Assembly: GCF_000282535.1 (NCBI RefSeq) | Contig: NZ_AKJC01000105.1 | Span: forward strand, 1 to 38,092 | Length of the DNA: 38,092 nucleotides | Direction of reading: 5' to 3' | Source of the DNA: Pseudomonas sp. GM84 | GTDB taxonomy: Bacteria; Pseudomonadota; Gammaproteobacteria; Pseudomonadales; Pseudomonadaceae | Shown here: positions 1 to 13,932 of the stretch, piece by piece | How positions within the stretch are numbered: the stretch's first letter is position 1 | Layout: each line of letters begins with the position of its first letter | Notes under the pieces: model-generated | Seen by the model: only the letters and a program-made list of their open reading frames with translations | Database searches by the model: none | Told to the model about the DNA's origin: nothing | Position numbers and translations under genes: made by a program

Positions 1-135
1 TTGCCGGCGATGAGGCCGGTTTTGTATACAAAACTGCTTGATCCAACGCATCCAATAGACAAAACGCATGGTCTCAGCCGTGCCTTTTGTGCTGGCGTCT
101 GAGAAAATGCCCGCACTTTTTTTCCGGATGCCGAC
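1..135. other. Leader region upstream of hemE
   Basis: No coding region is visible before hemE. The stretch holds a 14-bp perfect palindrome at 20-33 (listed separately), and the hemE start has only a weak purine-rich ribosome-binding sequence. The window probably begins in the intergenic gap after the preceding gene. In other pseudomonads I recall gltD lying there, but none of it is visible. Confidence 0.5.
20..33. promoter_or_regulatory. Perfect 14-bp palindrome, possible operator
   Basis: TTTTGTATACAAAA is identical on both strands. Its inner TTGTATACAA fits the T-N-G-T-N2-A-C-N-A half-site pattern of FadR-subfamily GntR repressors. It lies about 100 bp before hemE, so it could be an operator for hemE or for a gene outside the window. 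No regulator of that family is encoded in the window, so its role is unknown. Confidence 0.35.
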
Positions 136-1200
136 ATGACTGCCCTGAAGAACGATCGTTTCCTGCGTGCACTGCTCAAGCAACCCGTAGACGTCACCCC
201 GGTGTGGATGATGCGCCAGGCTGGCCGCTATCTCCCGGAGTACCGCGCCAGCCGCGCCAAGGCCGGTGACTTCATGAGCCTGTGCATGAACCCGCAGTTC
301 GCCTGCGAGGTCACCCTGCAGCCGCTGGACCGCTACCCGCTGGACGCGGCGATCCTGTTCTCGGACATCCTCACCATCCCAGATGCCATGGGCCTTGGCC
401 TGTACTTCGAAACCGGCGAAGGCCCGCGTTTCAAGAAAGTCATCAGCACCCCGGCCGACATCGAAGCGCTGCCGATCCCTGACCCGCAGAAAGACCTGGG
501 TTATGTGATGGATGCGGTCAGCACCATCCGCCGCGAACTCAATGGCCGTGTGCCGCTGATCGGTTTCTCCGGCAGCCCATGGACCCTGGCCACCTACATG
601 GTCGAAGGCGGCTCGTCCAAGGACTTCCGCAAGACCAAGGCGATGGCCTACGACAACCCGCAAGCCCTGCACCTGCTGCTGGACAAGCTGGCCCAGTCGG
701 TCACCAGCTACCTCAACGGCCAGATCCTCGCTGGCGCCCAGGCCGTGCAGATCTTCGACACCTGGGGCGGCAACCTGTCGGCGGCGGCCTACCAGGAATT
801 CTCCCTGGCCTACATGCGCAAGATCGTCAGCGGCCTGATCCGCGAACACGAAGGCCGCAAGGTGCCGGTGATCCTGTTCACCAAGAACGGCGGCCTGTGG
901 CTGGAAAGCATCGCCGAAGCCGGTGCCGACGCGCTGGGCCTGGACTGGACCTGCGAGATCGGCGATGCGCGCCGCCGTGTCGGCGACAAGGTGGCACTGC
1001 AAGGCAACATGGACCCGACGGTGCTGTACGCCAAGCCAGAAGCGATCCGCGCGGAAGTGGCGCGTATTCTTGCCAGCTACGGCAAGGGTACGGGCCACGT
1101 GTTCAACCTGGGGCATGGCATCACGCCGGAAGTCGACCCAGAGCATGCGGGCGTGTTCATCAACGCCGTGCACGAGCTGTCGGCGCAGTACCATCAGTGA
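136..1200 (+). CDS. hemE: Uroporphyrinogen III decarboxylase
   Basis: A 354-residue cytosolic enzyme that decarboxylates the four acetate side chains of uroporphyrinogen III to give coproporphyrinogen III in haem synthesis. Both URO-D signatures are present: [10 protein letters not shown] at residues 22-31, with the Arg and Gln that bind substrate carboxylates, and GFSGSPWTL near 142-150. The length matches the family. The ATG at 136 is the only start that keeps the usual N terminus ([19 protein letters not shown]), although its ribosome-binding site is weak. It is transcribed alone and ends at a strong intrinsic terminator. Confidence 0.97.
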   Translation: MTALKNDRFLRALLKQPVDVTPVWMMRQAGRYLPEYRASRAKAGDFMSLCMNPQFACEVTLQPLDRYPLDAAILFSDILTIPDAMGLGLYFETGEGPRFKKVISTPADIEALPIPDPQKDLGYVMDAVSTIRRELNGRVPLIGFSGSPWTLATYMVEGGSSKDFRKTKAMAYDNPQALHLLLDKLAQSVTSYLNGQILAGAQAVQIFDTWGGNLSAAAYQEFSLAYMRKIVSGLIREHEGRKVPVILFTKNGGLWLESIAEAGADALGLDWTCEIGDARRRVGDKVALQGNMDPTVLYAKPEAIRAEVARILASYGKGTGHVFNLGHGITPEVDPEHAGVFINAVHELSAQYHQ

Positions 1201-1217
1201 TCTGATGGCAGATACAG

Positions 1218-1246
1218 AAAACCCGGCCTGGCGCCGGGTTTTTTTA
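1218..1246 (+). terminator. Intrinsic terminator after hemE
   Basis: The stem ACCCGGC (1221-1227) pairs with GCCGGGT (1233-1239) and is followed by a run of T at 1239-1245. It starts about 20 bp after the hemE stop codon. Confidence 0.9.
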
Positions 1247-1317
1247 TGGCATTAAGTTTCAATTCAGCGATCGTCGTTAATCTGGGCCCATCGAAACCGA
1301 AACAGGACCCGATCCCC

Positions 1318-1665
1318 ATGAAAGCACGTTACCTCGCCCTGATCCTTGCCCCTCTCTTCAGCACCGCTGCCTTGGCCGCTGGTTATACCGGCCCGGGTGC
1401 CCAGTCGGTGACCAGTGTGGCTGCTGCCAATGATGCCGCCGATGACACGCCGGTAGTGCTGCAGGGCTTTGTGACCAAGAAGATCAACAACGACGACAAG
1501 TACGAGTTCAAGGACAACACCGGCACGATCACTGTTGAAATCGATGATGAGGACCTGCCGCCGACGCCGTTCAACGAGAAGACCAAGGTCAAGCTGACCG
1601 GCGAAGTGGAGAAGCACCTGATGAGCCGTGAAGTGGATGTGGATATTGTCGAGATCGTGAACTGA
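1318..1665 (+). CDS. YgiW/YdeI-type secreted OB-fold (BOF) protein
   Basis: A 115-residue protein with a clear Sec signal peptide (MKARYLALILAPLFSTAALA) and then a single small beta-barrel domain. The region from VVLQGFVTKKI to VEIVN fits the bacterial OB-fold family (YgiW/YdeI), whose members are periplasmic and linked to stress tolerance. The pattern GxV..K...D.Y.F.D.TG.I.VEID is typical. The start at 1318 is chosen because it opens the signal peptide and follows AGGA at 1304-1307; an upstream in-frame ATG at 1246 lies in the hemE terminator and is rejected. It converges with the MFS gene across a long REP hairpin. The molecular function is unknown. Confidence 0.85.
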   Translation: MKARYLALILAPLFSTAALAAGYTGPGAQSVTSVAAANDAADDTPVVLQGFVTKKINNDDKYEFKDNTGTITVEIDDEDLPPTPFNEKTKVKLTGEVEKHLMSREVDVDIVEIVN

Positions 1666-1675
1666 TTCGAAGGCC

Positions 1676-1761
1676 CATTCGCGGGGCAAGCCCGCTCCCA
1701 CAGGTACCCCACTGAGCCGAGGTCAGTGGAGTACCTGTGGGAGCGGGCTTGCCCCGCGAAT
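1676..1761. repeat. Inverted REP pair (long hairpin)
   Basis: Two REP copies face each other, at 1676-1706 and 1731-1761, with the core TGTGGGAGCGGGCTTGCC and its complement. The complementarity continues inward (ccactga against tcagtgg), giving a stem of nearly 40 bp around a loop of about 7 nt. It fills the gap between two convergent genes, so it may also end transcription from both sides. Confidence 0.9.
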
Positions 1762-1764
1762 GCT

Positions 1765-3009
1765 TCACACCGATTTGGGGGCTAGTTTGCTCAGGTACAA
1801 CGCCACCATCAACGCCACCGCCAGCAAGCTGCCAATGAACAGCCCGATACCGTTCCACCCCCAGTGATGCCAGAACACCCCACCCGCCGTACCCGCCACG
1901 CTCGACCCCGCGTAGTAGCAGAACAGGTACAGCGACGAGGCCTGCCCCTTGGCCTTCAGCGCCCGCCGCCCAATCCAGCTGCTGGCCACCGAGTGCGCAC
2001 CAAAGAAACCGAAGGTGAACACCAGCATGCCCAGGATTATCAGCACCAGAGGCGTTGCCAAGGTCATCAGCAACCCGCCCGCCATCACCACAATACTGGC
2101 CCAGAACACCTTGCGCCGGCCCAGCTTGTCGGCCAGGGCGCCGACCTGCGCCGAACTGTAGATACCCGACAGGTACACCACCGACAGCAAGCCGACCAGC
2201 GCCTGGTTCATGTGGTAGGGCCCCGCCAGCAGGCGGTAGCCGATGTAGTTGAACAGGGTGACGAAGGCGCCCATCAGCAGGAAGGCCTCGAGGAACAACC
2301 ACGGCAGGCCGGCATCCTTGAAGTGCATGACGAAGCCATCCAGCAGCCTGCGGGGCTTGAGCGATTGCGCGCGGAAGTTGCGCGATTCCGGCAGCACCTT
2401 CCAGAACACCAGCGCCGCCACCAGGGCCAGGCCGCCGATGATCAGCATTGCCATGTGCCAGCTGACGAAGTCGATCAGCACCCCGGTGATCAGGCGGCCG
2501 CTCATGCCGCCGATGGCATTGCCGCCAATGTACAGGCCCATGGCCAGGCCGATGTGCTGTGGATGGATCTCCTCGCTCAGGTAGGTCATGGCCACGGCTG
2601 CCAGGCCGCTGAGCGACAGGCCGACCAGCGCCCGTGTCGCCAGTACCCATTCCCAGGTCGGCATGACCGCACTGACCATGGTCGACAAGGCCGCGCACAA
2701 CAGGGCGAACACCATCACCGGCTTGCGCCCGATGCGATCGGAAATCGGCCCGGTAATCAGCAGCCCGAACGCCAGCATGGCAGTGGATACCGACAGCACC
2801 AGGCTGCTTTGCGCGGCATTGATCGCGTACTCCTGGGACAGCAACGGCATCATCGGCTGTACGCAGTACAACAGGGCAAAGGTGGCGAAGCCGCCGCTGA
2901 ACAGGGCCAGCACGGTCTTCATGAAGGCAGGCGTGCCTTTTTCGATCCAGATGTCGTTCAGCGGGGCAGGTTCGGGGTCGGCGGGAAGGGGGGCTACAGC
3001 AGTTTTCAC
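1765..3009 (-). CDS. MFS permease (YnfM/AraJ-like efflux type)
   Basis: A 414-residue major facilitator superfamily transporter of the inner membrane with about 12 hydrophobic segments. The MFS motif A is visible between helices 2 and 3 as GPISDRIGRKP, and a second copy in the C half reads GALADKLGRRK. The PMMPLLSQEYAINAAQSSL stretch resembles YnfM-like drug or sugar exporters, but the substrate cannot be read from sequence. The start is taken as GTG at 3009, because AGAGG lies 9 nt upstream; a TTG at 3030 would add seven residues but has no ribosome-binding site. It is divergent from the LysR gene, which is the natural candidate to regulate it. Confidence 0.85.
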   Translation of the reverse strand: MKTAVAPLPADPEPAPLNDIWIEKGTPAFMKTVLALFSGGFATFALLYCVQPMMPLLSQEYAINAAQSSLVLSVSTAMLAFGLLITGPISDRIGRKPVMVFALLCAALSTMVSAVMPTWEWVLATRALVGLSLSGLAAVAMTYLSEEIHPQHIGLAMGLYIGGNAIGGMSGRLITGVLIDFVSWHMAMLIIGGLALVAALVFWKVLPESRNFRAQSLKPRRLLDGFVMHFKDAGLPWLFLEAFLLMGAFVTLFNYIGYRLLAGPYHMNQALVGLLSVVYLSGIYSSAQVGALADKLGRRKVFWASIVVMAGGLLMTLATPLVLIILGMLVFTFGFFGAHSVASSWIGRRALKAKGQASSLYLFCYYAGSSVAGTAGGVFWHHWGWNGIGLFIGSLLAVALMVALYLSKLAPKSV

Positions 3010-3117
3010 GGGCGGGTACCTCTGGTGCAATGAAAAAAGCTTATAGCTGGCTAATGATTAGATCCAATATATTGTTCGACCTGTTTAAGAGGTTTTGCGA
3101 CCCAATCGGAGCTGATC
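3010..3117. promoter_or_regulatory. Divergent MFS/LysR control region
   Basis: This short AT-rich gap between divergent genes holds two dyads: CTAAT-N-ATTAG at 3051-3061 and the perfect palindrome CAATATATTG at 3065-3074. LysR regulators usually bind a T-N11-A dyad next to their own gene, so both are candidate operators. The assignment is inferred from position and symmetry only. Confidence 0.5.
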
Positions 3118-4017
3118 ATGGAACTGCGCCATTTGCGGTATTTCATCGCCGTTGCCGAAGAACTGCACTTTGGCCGCGCAGCCCAGCAACTGGGCATTTC
3201 CCAGCCACCCCTCAGTCAGCAGATCCAGGCGCTGGAGCAGGAGCTGGGGGCGCGGTTGTTCGAGCGTACCAATCGTCGGGTCGAACTGAGCGAGGCTGGC
3301 AGGTTGTTCCTCGACGAGGCACGGCAGGTGCTGGCGCAGGTGGAGAAAGCGGCCGATGTGGCTCGCCGGGCGCAGTTGGGGGAGCTGGGCGAGATGAAGA
3401 TCGGCTTCACCGCATCGGCGCCGTTCACCTCGAAGATTCCCAAGGCGATCCATGCGTTTCGCCAGCGTTTTCCTGCCGTGCACCTGAGCCTCAAGGAAAT
3501 GAGCAGCCGCGATGTGGCTGAGGGTGTGTTCGACGAGTCCATCGAAATCGGGCTGATGCGGCCAATGCCGCTGCCCGAAGGCCTGGTAGCCACCGAGCTG
3601 TTCCGCGAGCCCTTGGTGGCGGTGATCAATGCGTCGCATCCGCTGGCCACGAGTACCGAACAGGGCGTGCACATCGCCGCGCTGGCCCATGAGCCTTTTG
3701 TGTTCTTCCCGCGCAGCTATGGCAGTGGTTTGTACGCCCAGCTGCTGAGCCTGGCGCGGCAGGCCGGGTTCAGCCCGCACTTCACCCAGGAAGCGGGCGA
3801 GGCGATGACCATCATCGGGTTGGTGTCCGCAGGCCTTGGGGTGTCGGTATTGCCGGCTTCTTTCCAGCGCATGCGCATCGAGGGCGTGGTCTATCGGACC
3901 TTGCTCGACGAGGGCGCGACATCGGCCGTGTGGCTGGTACAACGTGAGCGCGGCAGCTCGGCGATGGCCAAGGCCTTCGCCGAGCTGGTCACCGACGCGA
4001 CTTCCGCTATCAACTGA
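3118..4017 (+). CDS. LysR-family transcriptional regulator
   Basis: A 299-residue LysR-type regulator. Residues 1-60 form the winged helix-turn-helix (MELRHLRYFIAVAEELHFGRAAQQL, then SQPPLSQQIQALEQELGARLFER). Residues from about 90 are the periplasmic-binding-protein-like effector domain (LGEMKIGFTASAPF). The N terminus and the IEIGLMRP stretch resemble the CatM/BenM aromatic-responsive subgroup, but the effector is not known. The ATG at 3118 follows GGAG. It probably controls the divergent MFS permease. Its 3' end overlaps the convergent ammonia-lyase gene by 8 bp. Confidence 0.9.
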   Translation: MELRHLRYFIAVAEELHFGRAAQQLGISQPPLSQQIQALEQELGARLFERTNRRVELSEAGRLFLDEARQVLAQVEKAADVARRAQLGELGEMKIGFTASAPFTSKIPKAIHAFRQRFPAVHLSLKEMSSRDVAEGVFDESIEIGLMRPMPLPEGLVATELFREPLVAVINASHPLATSTEQGVHIAALAHEPFVFFPRSYGSGLYAQLLSLARQAGFSPHFTQEAGEAMTIIGLVSAGLGVSVLPASFQRMRIEGVVYRTLLDEGATSAVWLVQRERGSSAMAKAFAELVTDATSAIN

Positions 4018-5557
4018 GGTACAGCGGCCAGTGCCGCTCGCCGATGCGGCGCAGGCACAGGCGCAACTCGCTTTCCAGGGCCCGGTCCTCGATCACCGGT
4101 GCGAAGTCTTCCAGCAAGGCTTCGTGCATCCGCGCCAGGGGCTGTGGCAAGGGCCGGCTGTCTACCTGTCGGCCACGCAGCCAGACGCCCTGGTTGGCTG
4201 CCAGCAAGGCGGCGGCAGCGACCTGCTCTGTCAGCTCCAGCACGCGCAGGGCATCCCGTGCGGCGATGGTGCCCATGCTCACCTTGTCCTGGTTGTGGCA
4301 TTCGGTGGAGCGCGAGAACACGCTGGCGGGCATGGTCTGCTTGAGGGCTTCGGCGGTCCAGGCGCTGGCGCCGATCTGCACGGCCTTGAAGCCGTGGTTG
4401 AGCATGGCCCGCTCGGCTTCGGCACCCGACAGGTTGCTGGGCAGGCCGTGGTTGTAGCGCATGTCCACCAGCACGGCGAGCTGCCGGTCGAGCAGGTCGG
4501 CGACGTTGGCCACCAGGGTCTTCAGGCTGTCCATGGCAAACGCGATATGGCCGCCATAGAAATGCCCGCCGTGCAGCACGCGTTCGGCGTCGCCGTCGAT
4601 GATCGGGTTGTCGTTGGCGCTGTTGAGCTCGGTTTCGATGAAGCTGCGCAGCCAGCCGAGGCTGTCGCCCAGCACGCCCAACACGTGGGGCGCGCAGCGC
4701 AGCGAATAACGGTCCTGCAGGCGGTGCAGCGCAGGCAGTGGGGCGTCGATGGCCAGGTCCTGGCGCAACCACGCGGCGACCTGCGCCTGGCCTGGGTGGG
4801 GTTTGGCGGCGAACAGGCGTTCGTCGAAGTGTTCCGGGTTGCCCTGCAGGCCGATGACATTCAGGGCGGTGATGCGGGTGGCCAGCTTGAGCAGGTAGTC
4901 GGCGCGGGCAAAGGCCAGGCAGGCCAGGCCGGTCATTACCGCGATACCGTTCATCAGTGCCAGCGCCTCCTTGGGGCGCAATACCAGTGGCTGCCAGCCC
5001 AGTTCACGGTGCACATCGGCACTGTGGCGGCGTGCGCCCTGGTACATCACTTCGCGCTCACCGGCCAGGGTGGCGGCGACGTAGGACAGCGGTGTCAGGT
5101 CGCCGCTGGCGCCCACCGAGCCTTCCTCGGGAATCAGCGGCAGGATGTCGTGGGCGAGAAAGTCGCGCAGGCGCTCCAGCAACAGCAGGCGTACTCCCGA
5201 AACGCCATGGCTCAGCGAGCGCAGCCGGGCGGCCAGCACCGCGCGTGTGGCCGCCGCGTCGAGATGACGACCCAGGCCGCAACCGTGGAAGGTGTACAAG
5301 TGACGCGGCAAGGCCTCGACATGCTCCATCGGCACGGCAACCACGCAGGAGTCGCCGTAGCCGGTGGTGACGCCATAGATCACGCCTTCCTTGTCCAGCA
5401 AGGTGTCGAGGAAGCGTGCGCCGCGGTCGATGTACTCGCGATACCCGGTGTCGTCCTGCAGGTGCGGCGTGGCGCGGCGTTCAGCCAGGGCCAGGACATC
5501 TTCGATCGCCAGTGGCGATTGGCCAAAGGTTACAGCCGGGTGCGGGGGCATCGTCAT
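4010..5557 (-). CDS. Aromatic amino acid ammonia-lyase (HAL/PAL/TAL family)
   Basis: A 515-residue enzyme of the family that eliminates ammonia from histidine, phenylalanine or tyrosine using the self-made MIO electrophile. The MIO triad Ala150-Ser151-Gly152 sits in [13 protein letters not shown], and the catalytic-loop Tyr61 sits in [10 protein letters not shown]. The selectivity pair is Phe90-His91, unlike Ser-His of HutH or His-Leu of tyrosine lyases. The motif [12 protein letters not shown] (Glu419, Gln423) follows the HNQD pattern of PAL/TAL and lacks the Gln-Glu-Asp-His of HutH. It is therefore unlikely to be the standard histidase, and no hut gene adjoins it. The ATG at 5557 is chosen for AGGGA six bases upstream; the frame stays open further upstream but without family sequence. 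The substrate is not decided. Confidence 0.88.
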   Translation of the reverse strand: MTMPPHPAVTFGQSPLAIEDVLALAERRATPHLQDDTGYREYIDRGARFLDTLLDKEGVIYGVTTGYGDSCVVAVPMEHVEALPRHLYTFHGCGLGRHLDAAATRAVLAARLRSLSHGVSGVRLLLLERLRDFLAHDILPLIPEEGSVGASGDLTPLSYVAATLAGEREVMYQGARRHSADVHRELGWQPLVLRPKEALALMNGIAVMTGLACLAFARADYLLKLATRITALNVIGLQGNPEHFDERLFAAKPHPGQAQVAAWLRQDLAIDAPLPALHRLQDRYSLRCAPHVLGVLGDSLGWLRSFIETELNSANDNPIIDGDAERVLHGGHFYGGHIAFAMDSLKTLVANVADLLDRQLAVLVDMRYNHGLPSNLSGAEAERAMLNHGFKAVQIGASAWTAEALKQTMPASVFSRSTECHNQDKVSMGTIAARDALRVLELTEQVAAAALLAANQGVWLRGRQVDSRPLPQPLARMHEALLEDFAPVIEDRALESELRLCLRRIGERHWPLYLS

Positions 5558-5690
5558 CGGTCTTCCCTGGTGCGTGGCGAAGGTTTTCGCGGGGCAGGGT
5601 AGCGTTGCCGTCAACGTCCGGCAAATGGCGCTGGCCATTGCCGCCGTGCCGCCACATACTCGGTCATTCGTTGATACACGGAGGTCTCTC

Positions 5691-6464
5691 ATGCGGCGCG
5701 TGGTGTTCAATCAGAAAGGTGGCGTGGGCAAGTCGAGCATCGCTTGCAACCTGGCGGCGGTCAGCGCCAGCGAAGGCTATCGGACCTTGCTGATCGACCT
5801 GGATTCTCAGGCCAACTCGACTCAATACCTGACCGGGCTCACCGGCGAAGACATCCCCATGGGTATCGCCGATTTCTTCAAGCAGAGCCTGTCCAGCGGG
5901 CCGTTCAGCAAGAAGAACAAGGTCGATATCTACGAAACCCCGTTCGACAACCTGCATGTGGTCACCGCCACGGCGGAGCTGGCCGACCTGCAGCCCAAGC
6001 TTGAGGCCAAGCACAAGATCAACAAGCTGCGAAAATTGCTCGACGAGCTGGACGAGGATTACGAGCGGATCTACATCGACACGCCGCCGGCGTTGAATTT
6101 CTACGCGGTATCGGCACTGATCGCCGCCGATCGCGTACTGATTCCGTTCGACTGCGACAGCTTCTCGCGCCAGGCCCTGTATGGCCTGCTGGCTGAAATC
6201 GAAGAGCTCAAGGAAGACCACAACGAAGACCTGGTGGTCGAAGGCATCGTGGTCAACCAGTTCCAGTCCCGCGCGAGCCTGCCCCAGCAGATGCTCGACG
6301 AACTGCTGGCCGAAGGCTTGCCGGTGCTACCGGTGTACCTGGGCAGTTCGGTGAAGATGCGCGAGTCGCACCACGCCAGCCTGCCGCTGATCCACCTGGA
6401 GCCACGGCACAAGCTGACCCAGCAGTTCGTCGAGTTGCATTCCCTGCTTGAAGAGAACGCCTAG
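5691..6464 (+). CDS. Orphan ParA-family ATPase
   Basis: A 257-residue ParA/MinD-type P-loop ATPase. The deviant Walker A KGGVGKSS occupies residues 9-16 with the signature first Lys9. A second Asp-rich motif is DLDSQANST, and the Walker B reads IYIDTPPAL. The start is secure: GGAGGT lies 4 bases before the ATG. No parB-like gene and no chromosome-partition genes are nearby, so this is an orphan, perhaps positioning a cellular cargo rather than segregating DNA. It is divergent from the ammonia-lyase and convergent with trxC, sharing a CTAG that supplies the stop codon on both strands. Confidence 0.9.
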   Translation: MRRVVFNQKGGVGKSSIACNLAAVSASEGYRTLLIDLDSQANSTQYLTGLTGEDIPMGIADFFKQSLSSGPFSKKNKVDIYETPFDNLHVVTATAELADLQPKLEAKHKINKLRKLLDELDEDYERIYIDTPPALNFYAVSALIAADRVLIPFDCDSFSRQALYGLLAEIEELKEDHNEDLVVEGIVVNQFQSRASLPQQMLDELLAEGLPVLPVYLGSSVKMRESHHASLPLIHLEPRHKLTQQFVELHSLLEENA

Positions 6465-6895
6465 ACCCCCTGACTACGCAGCCACTCCAGCAACGACTGG
6501 AGTGGAAACGCTCCGGCCTGGCGGCTGACTTCGCGGCCATTCTTGAACAGGATCAGGCTGGGAATCGAGCGGATGCCCAGTTGCCCGGCCAGGTTGCGGT
6601 TGGCTTCGCTGTCGAGCTTGGCCAGGCGGCAACGGCCTTTGAGCTGGCCGGCGGCCTGTTCGAAGGTGGGGGCGAAGGACTTGCACGGGCCGCACCAGTC
6701 GGCCCAGACGTCGACCAACAGCGGCAGGTCGCCTTTGATCTGGCTGGCGTAGCTGCTTTCGCTGAGGTCGAAGGGTTTGCCGAGCAGCACATCCTGTTTG
6801 CAGCGGCCACATTTCGGGGCATCGCCCAGGCGCGTGGCGGGCAGGCGGTTGAGGCCGTTGCAGTGGGGGCAGGGGATCAGTAGCGGGTCGGTCAT
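6461..6895 (-). CDS. trxC: Thioredoxin 2 (zinc-ribbon thioredoxin)
   Basis: A 144-residue cytosolic disulfide reductase of the thioredoxin-2 type. An N-terminal zinc ribbon carries Cys9, Cys12, Cys29 and Cys32 (CPHC and CGRC). The thioredoxin fold follows with active site WCGPC at 67-71 and the cis-Pro loop SIPSL. The order and length match E. coli TrxC, which is induced by oxidative stress. It ends against parA with a 4-bp convergent overlap and is followed upstream by a REP pair, so it is probably a single-gene transcript. Confidence 0.95.
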   Translation of the reverse strand: MTDPLLIPCPHCNGLNRLPATRLGDAPKCGRCKQDVLLGKPFDLSESSYASQIKGDLPLLVDVWADWCGPCKSFAPTFEQAAGQLKGRCRLAKLDSEANRNLAGQLGIRSIPSLILFKNGREVSRQAGAFPLQSLLEWLRSQGV

Positions 6896-6926
6896 GTCGT
6901 CTCCTTATTGGGGGGGAACGAAACCC

Positions 6927-7026
6927 CTGTGGGAGCGGGCTTGCCCCGCGAAGGGGCCGGCCCGAGCACCAGAGCTGTCTGGCACGGGCTACGCCCGTGT
7001 TCGCGGGACAAGCCCGCTCCCACAGG
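6927..7026. repeat. Inverted REP pair
   Basis: Copies of the REP core lie at 6927-6952 and, inverted, at 7000-7026. The spacer of about 48 bp carries its own small dyad (GGCACGGGC..GCCCGTG). The pair sits between the trxC start and the selO stop. Confidence 0.88.
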
Positions 7027-7038
7027 GTGAGGTGTGGA

Positions 7039-11990
<4,952 letters not shown>

Positions 11991-12025
11991 AGGCAGACTA
12001 CTTGTGACTCGAGCGAAAACGGAGT

Positions 12026-13768
12026 TTAGAGGAACAATCCTGGTCCGGGTCGCGTTCCTTCGGGGAATCTGACGCCCACTTTCTGGATCTTGTTCCCGTC
12101 CATGGTCGCCACGGTCCAGATCGTGCCGTGCCATTCGACCTGGTCGCCTACTACTGGAGCGCCTCCGACCTTCTGTCGGATGAACTGCGCCAGCGGCATT
12201 TTCGCGTCCAGGCCGTCGAGTTTCAGGCCATAAAGCGCGGCCACCGCACCCAGTTCGGCATCGCCTTCGAGCACGAAGTCGCCGAAGAAGCGCAGGTCCA
12301 GGCCACGTTGCGGCGCCTGGCTGAACAGCTTGCCCAGGGCGGACAGGTTATGTTCGTGGCCGATCACGCAGAGCATGTCGCCGACCTCCAGTACGGTACT
12401 GCCCGATGGGTGCAGTAACTGCTCGCCCCGGAACAGGGCGGCGATGCGCGTGCCTTCGGGCATCTTCAGCTCGCGCAGGGCGGCGCCGATGCACCATTTT
12501 TCCGCGCCCAGGCGGTAGACGAACAGCTCCCACTCGCTGGTGACGTGCACTTCCAGCGCAGAGCGCGAGATCGGCGCCGGGTCCGGCGGTACCGTGACCT
12601 TCAGCAACTTGGCCATCCACGGCAGGCTGGTGCCCTGCACCAGCAGCGACACCAGCACGATGAAGAACGCCAGGTTGAAGAACAGCTGGGCATCCGGCAG
12701 CCCGGCCATCAGCGGGAACACCGCCAGAATGATCGGTACCGCGCCGCGCAGGCCGACCCAGGAAATGAAGCCCTTCTCGCGGCCATGGAAGGCCTTGAAC
12801 GGCAGCAGCGCGGCGACCACCGACAGCGGTCGGGCAACCAGGATCATCCACAGCGCCAGGCCCAGCGCCGGCAGGGCGATCGGCAGCAGATCGTGGGGCG
12901 TGACCAGCAGCCCCAGCACCAGGAACATGCCGATCTGCGCCAGCCAGGCCATGCCGTCGAGCATGTGCAGGATGCCGTGGCGGCTGCGGATCGGTTTGTT
13001 GCCCAGCACCAGGCCGCACAGGTACACGGCGAGGAAGCCGCTGCCATGCAGGGCGTTGGTCAGCGAGAACACCACCAGGCCGCCGGCCACCACCAGGATC
13101 GGGTACAGGCCGCCGGCGAGGTTGATCCGGTTGACCAGTTGCAGCATCAACCAGCCGCCACCCAGGCCGAGCAGGCCGCCAATGCCGAATTCGCGCAACA
13201 GGTGGGTCAGCAGGCTCCAGTGCAGGCCGGTCTGGCCGCTGGCGATCATGTCGATCAGGGTAACGGTGAGGAATACCGCCATCGGGTCGTTGCTGCCCGA
13301 CTCGATTTCCAGCGTGGCCGTGACCCGCTCGTTCAGGCCTTTGCCGCCGAGCAGCGAGAACACCGCCGCGGCGTCGGTGGAGCCGACGATGGCGCCGATC
13401 AGCAGGCCCTGGATCAGGCTCAGGTTGAACAGCCAGGCCGCGACCAGGCCGGTCAGGGCTGTGGTGATCATCACGCCGATGGTGGCCAGCGACAGGGCCG
13501 GCCATAACGCTACCCGAAAGCTCGCCACCCGCGTGCGCAGGCCGCCGTCGAGGAGGATCACCGCCAGTGCCAGGTTGCCCACCAGGTAGGCGGTCGGGTA
13601 GTTGTTGAAGATGATGCCGCCACCATCGACCCCGGCGACCATGCCGACCGCGAGGATGATGACCAGGATCGGGATGCCCAGGCGCGATGACAGCGAACTG
13701 ACCAGGATGCTTGCGCCCACCAGCAATGCGCCGATCAGGAACAGGCTGTTGATGGTGCTGGCATCCAA
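12026..13768 (-). CDS. cvrA: NhaP2/CvrA-type K+(Na+)/H+ antiporter
   Basis: A 580-residue cation/proton antiporter of the CPA1 family in the inner membrane. About 12-13 transmembrane segments are followed by a cytosolic TrkA-C domain ([33 protein letters not shown]) and a CorC/HlyC-like domain at the C terminus. The exchange-site region reads [16 protein letters not shown], typical of NhaP2. Such proteins expel K+ or Na+ and help low-osmolarity growth. The start is TTG at 13768, with GGAG about nine bases upstream and the family N terminus [16 protein letters not shown]; no in-frame ATG gives this N terminus. It is probably cotranscribed with mscK. Confidence 0.92.
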   Translation of the reverse strand: MDASTINSLFLIGALLVGASILVSSLSSRLGIPILVIILAVGMVAGVDGGGIIFNNYPTAYLVGNLALAVILLDGGLRTRVASFRVALWPALSLATIGVMITTALTGLVAAWLFNLSLIQGLLIGAIVGSTDAAAVFSLLGGKGLNERVTATLEIESGSNDPMAVFLTVTLIDMIASGQTGLHWSLLTHLLREFGIGGLLGLGGGWLMLQLVNRINLAGGLYPILVVAGGLVVFSLTNALHGSGFLAVYLCGLVLGNKPIRSRHGILHMLDGMAWLAQIGMFLVLGLLVTPHDLLPIALPALGLALWMILVARPLSVVAALLPFKAFHGREKGFISWVGLRGAVPIILAVFPLMAGLPDAQLFFNLAFFIVLVSLLVQGTSLPWMAKLLKVTVPPDPAPISRSALEVHVTSEWELFVYRLGAEKWCIGAALRELKMPEGTRIAALFRGEQLLHPSGSTVLEVGDMLCVIGHEHNLSALGKLFSQAPQRGLDLRFFGDFVLEGDAELGAVAALYGLKLDGLDAKMPLAQFIRQKVGGAPVVGDQVEWHGTIWTVATMDGNKIQKVGVRFPEGTRPGPGLFL

Positions 13769-13887
13769 AGGCAGGTACTCCGGTACATCGCGGGGGAAGG
13801 GACTTGCGAGAATGAACTAGCAGGTCGCGTGCCAATTGATTCTAACCTGATGAATTGGCAGGCTGTAAAGCGTTTCTGCAGATGTAG

Positions 13888-13913
13888 AAAAGGCACCACG
13901 GAGGGTGCCTTTT
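13888..13913 (-). terminator. Intrinsic terminator of the betIBA transcript
   Basis: AAAAGGCACC pairs with GGTGCCTTTT around a loop of about 6 nt. Read on the minus strand it closes with TTTT, 20-40 bp beyond the betA stop. The symmetrical A and T tracts could also work for plus-strand transcription. Confidence 0.85.
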
Positions 13914-13932
13914 GTTGTGCCGCCGGCGCTGA

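Noticed and set aside
1864..3033. 389-codon plus-strand frame across the MFS gene
   Set aside because: Antisense shadow, Gln/His/Arg rich, no recognisable domain.
4010..5557. Assignment of the lyase as hutH
   Set aside because: The Gln-Glu-Asp-His motif of histidase is replaced by a PAL/TAL-like HNQD pattern and no hut genes are adjacent.
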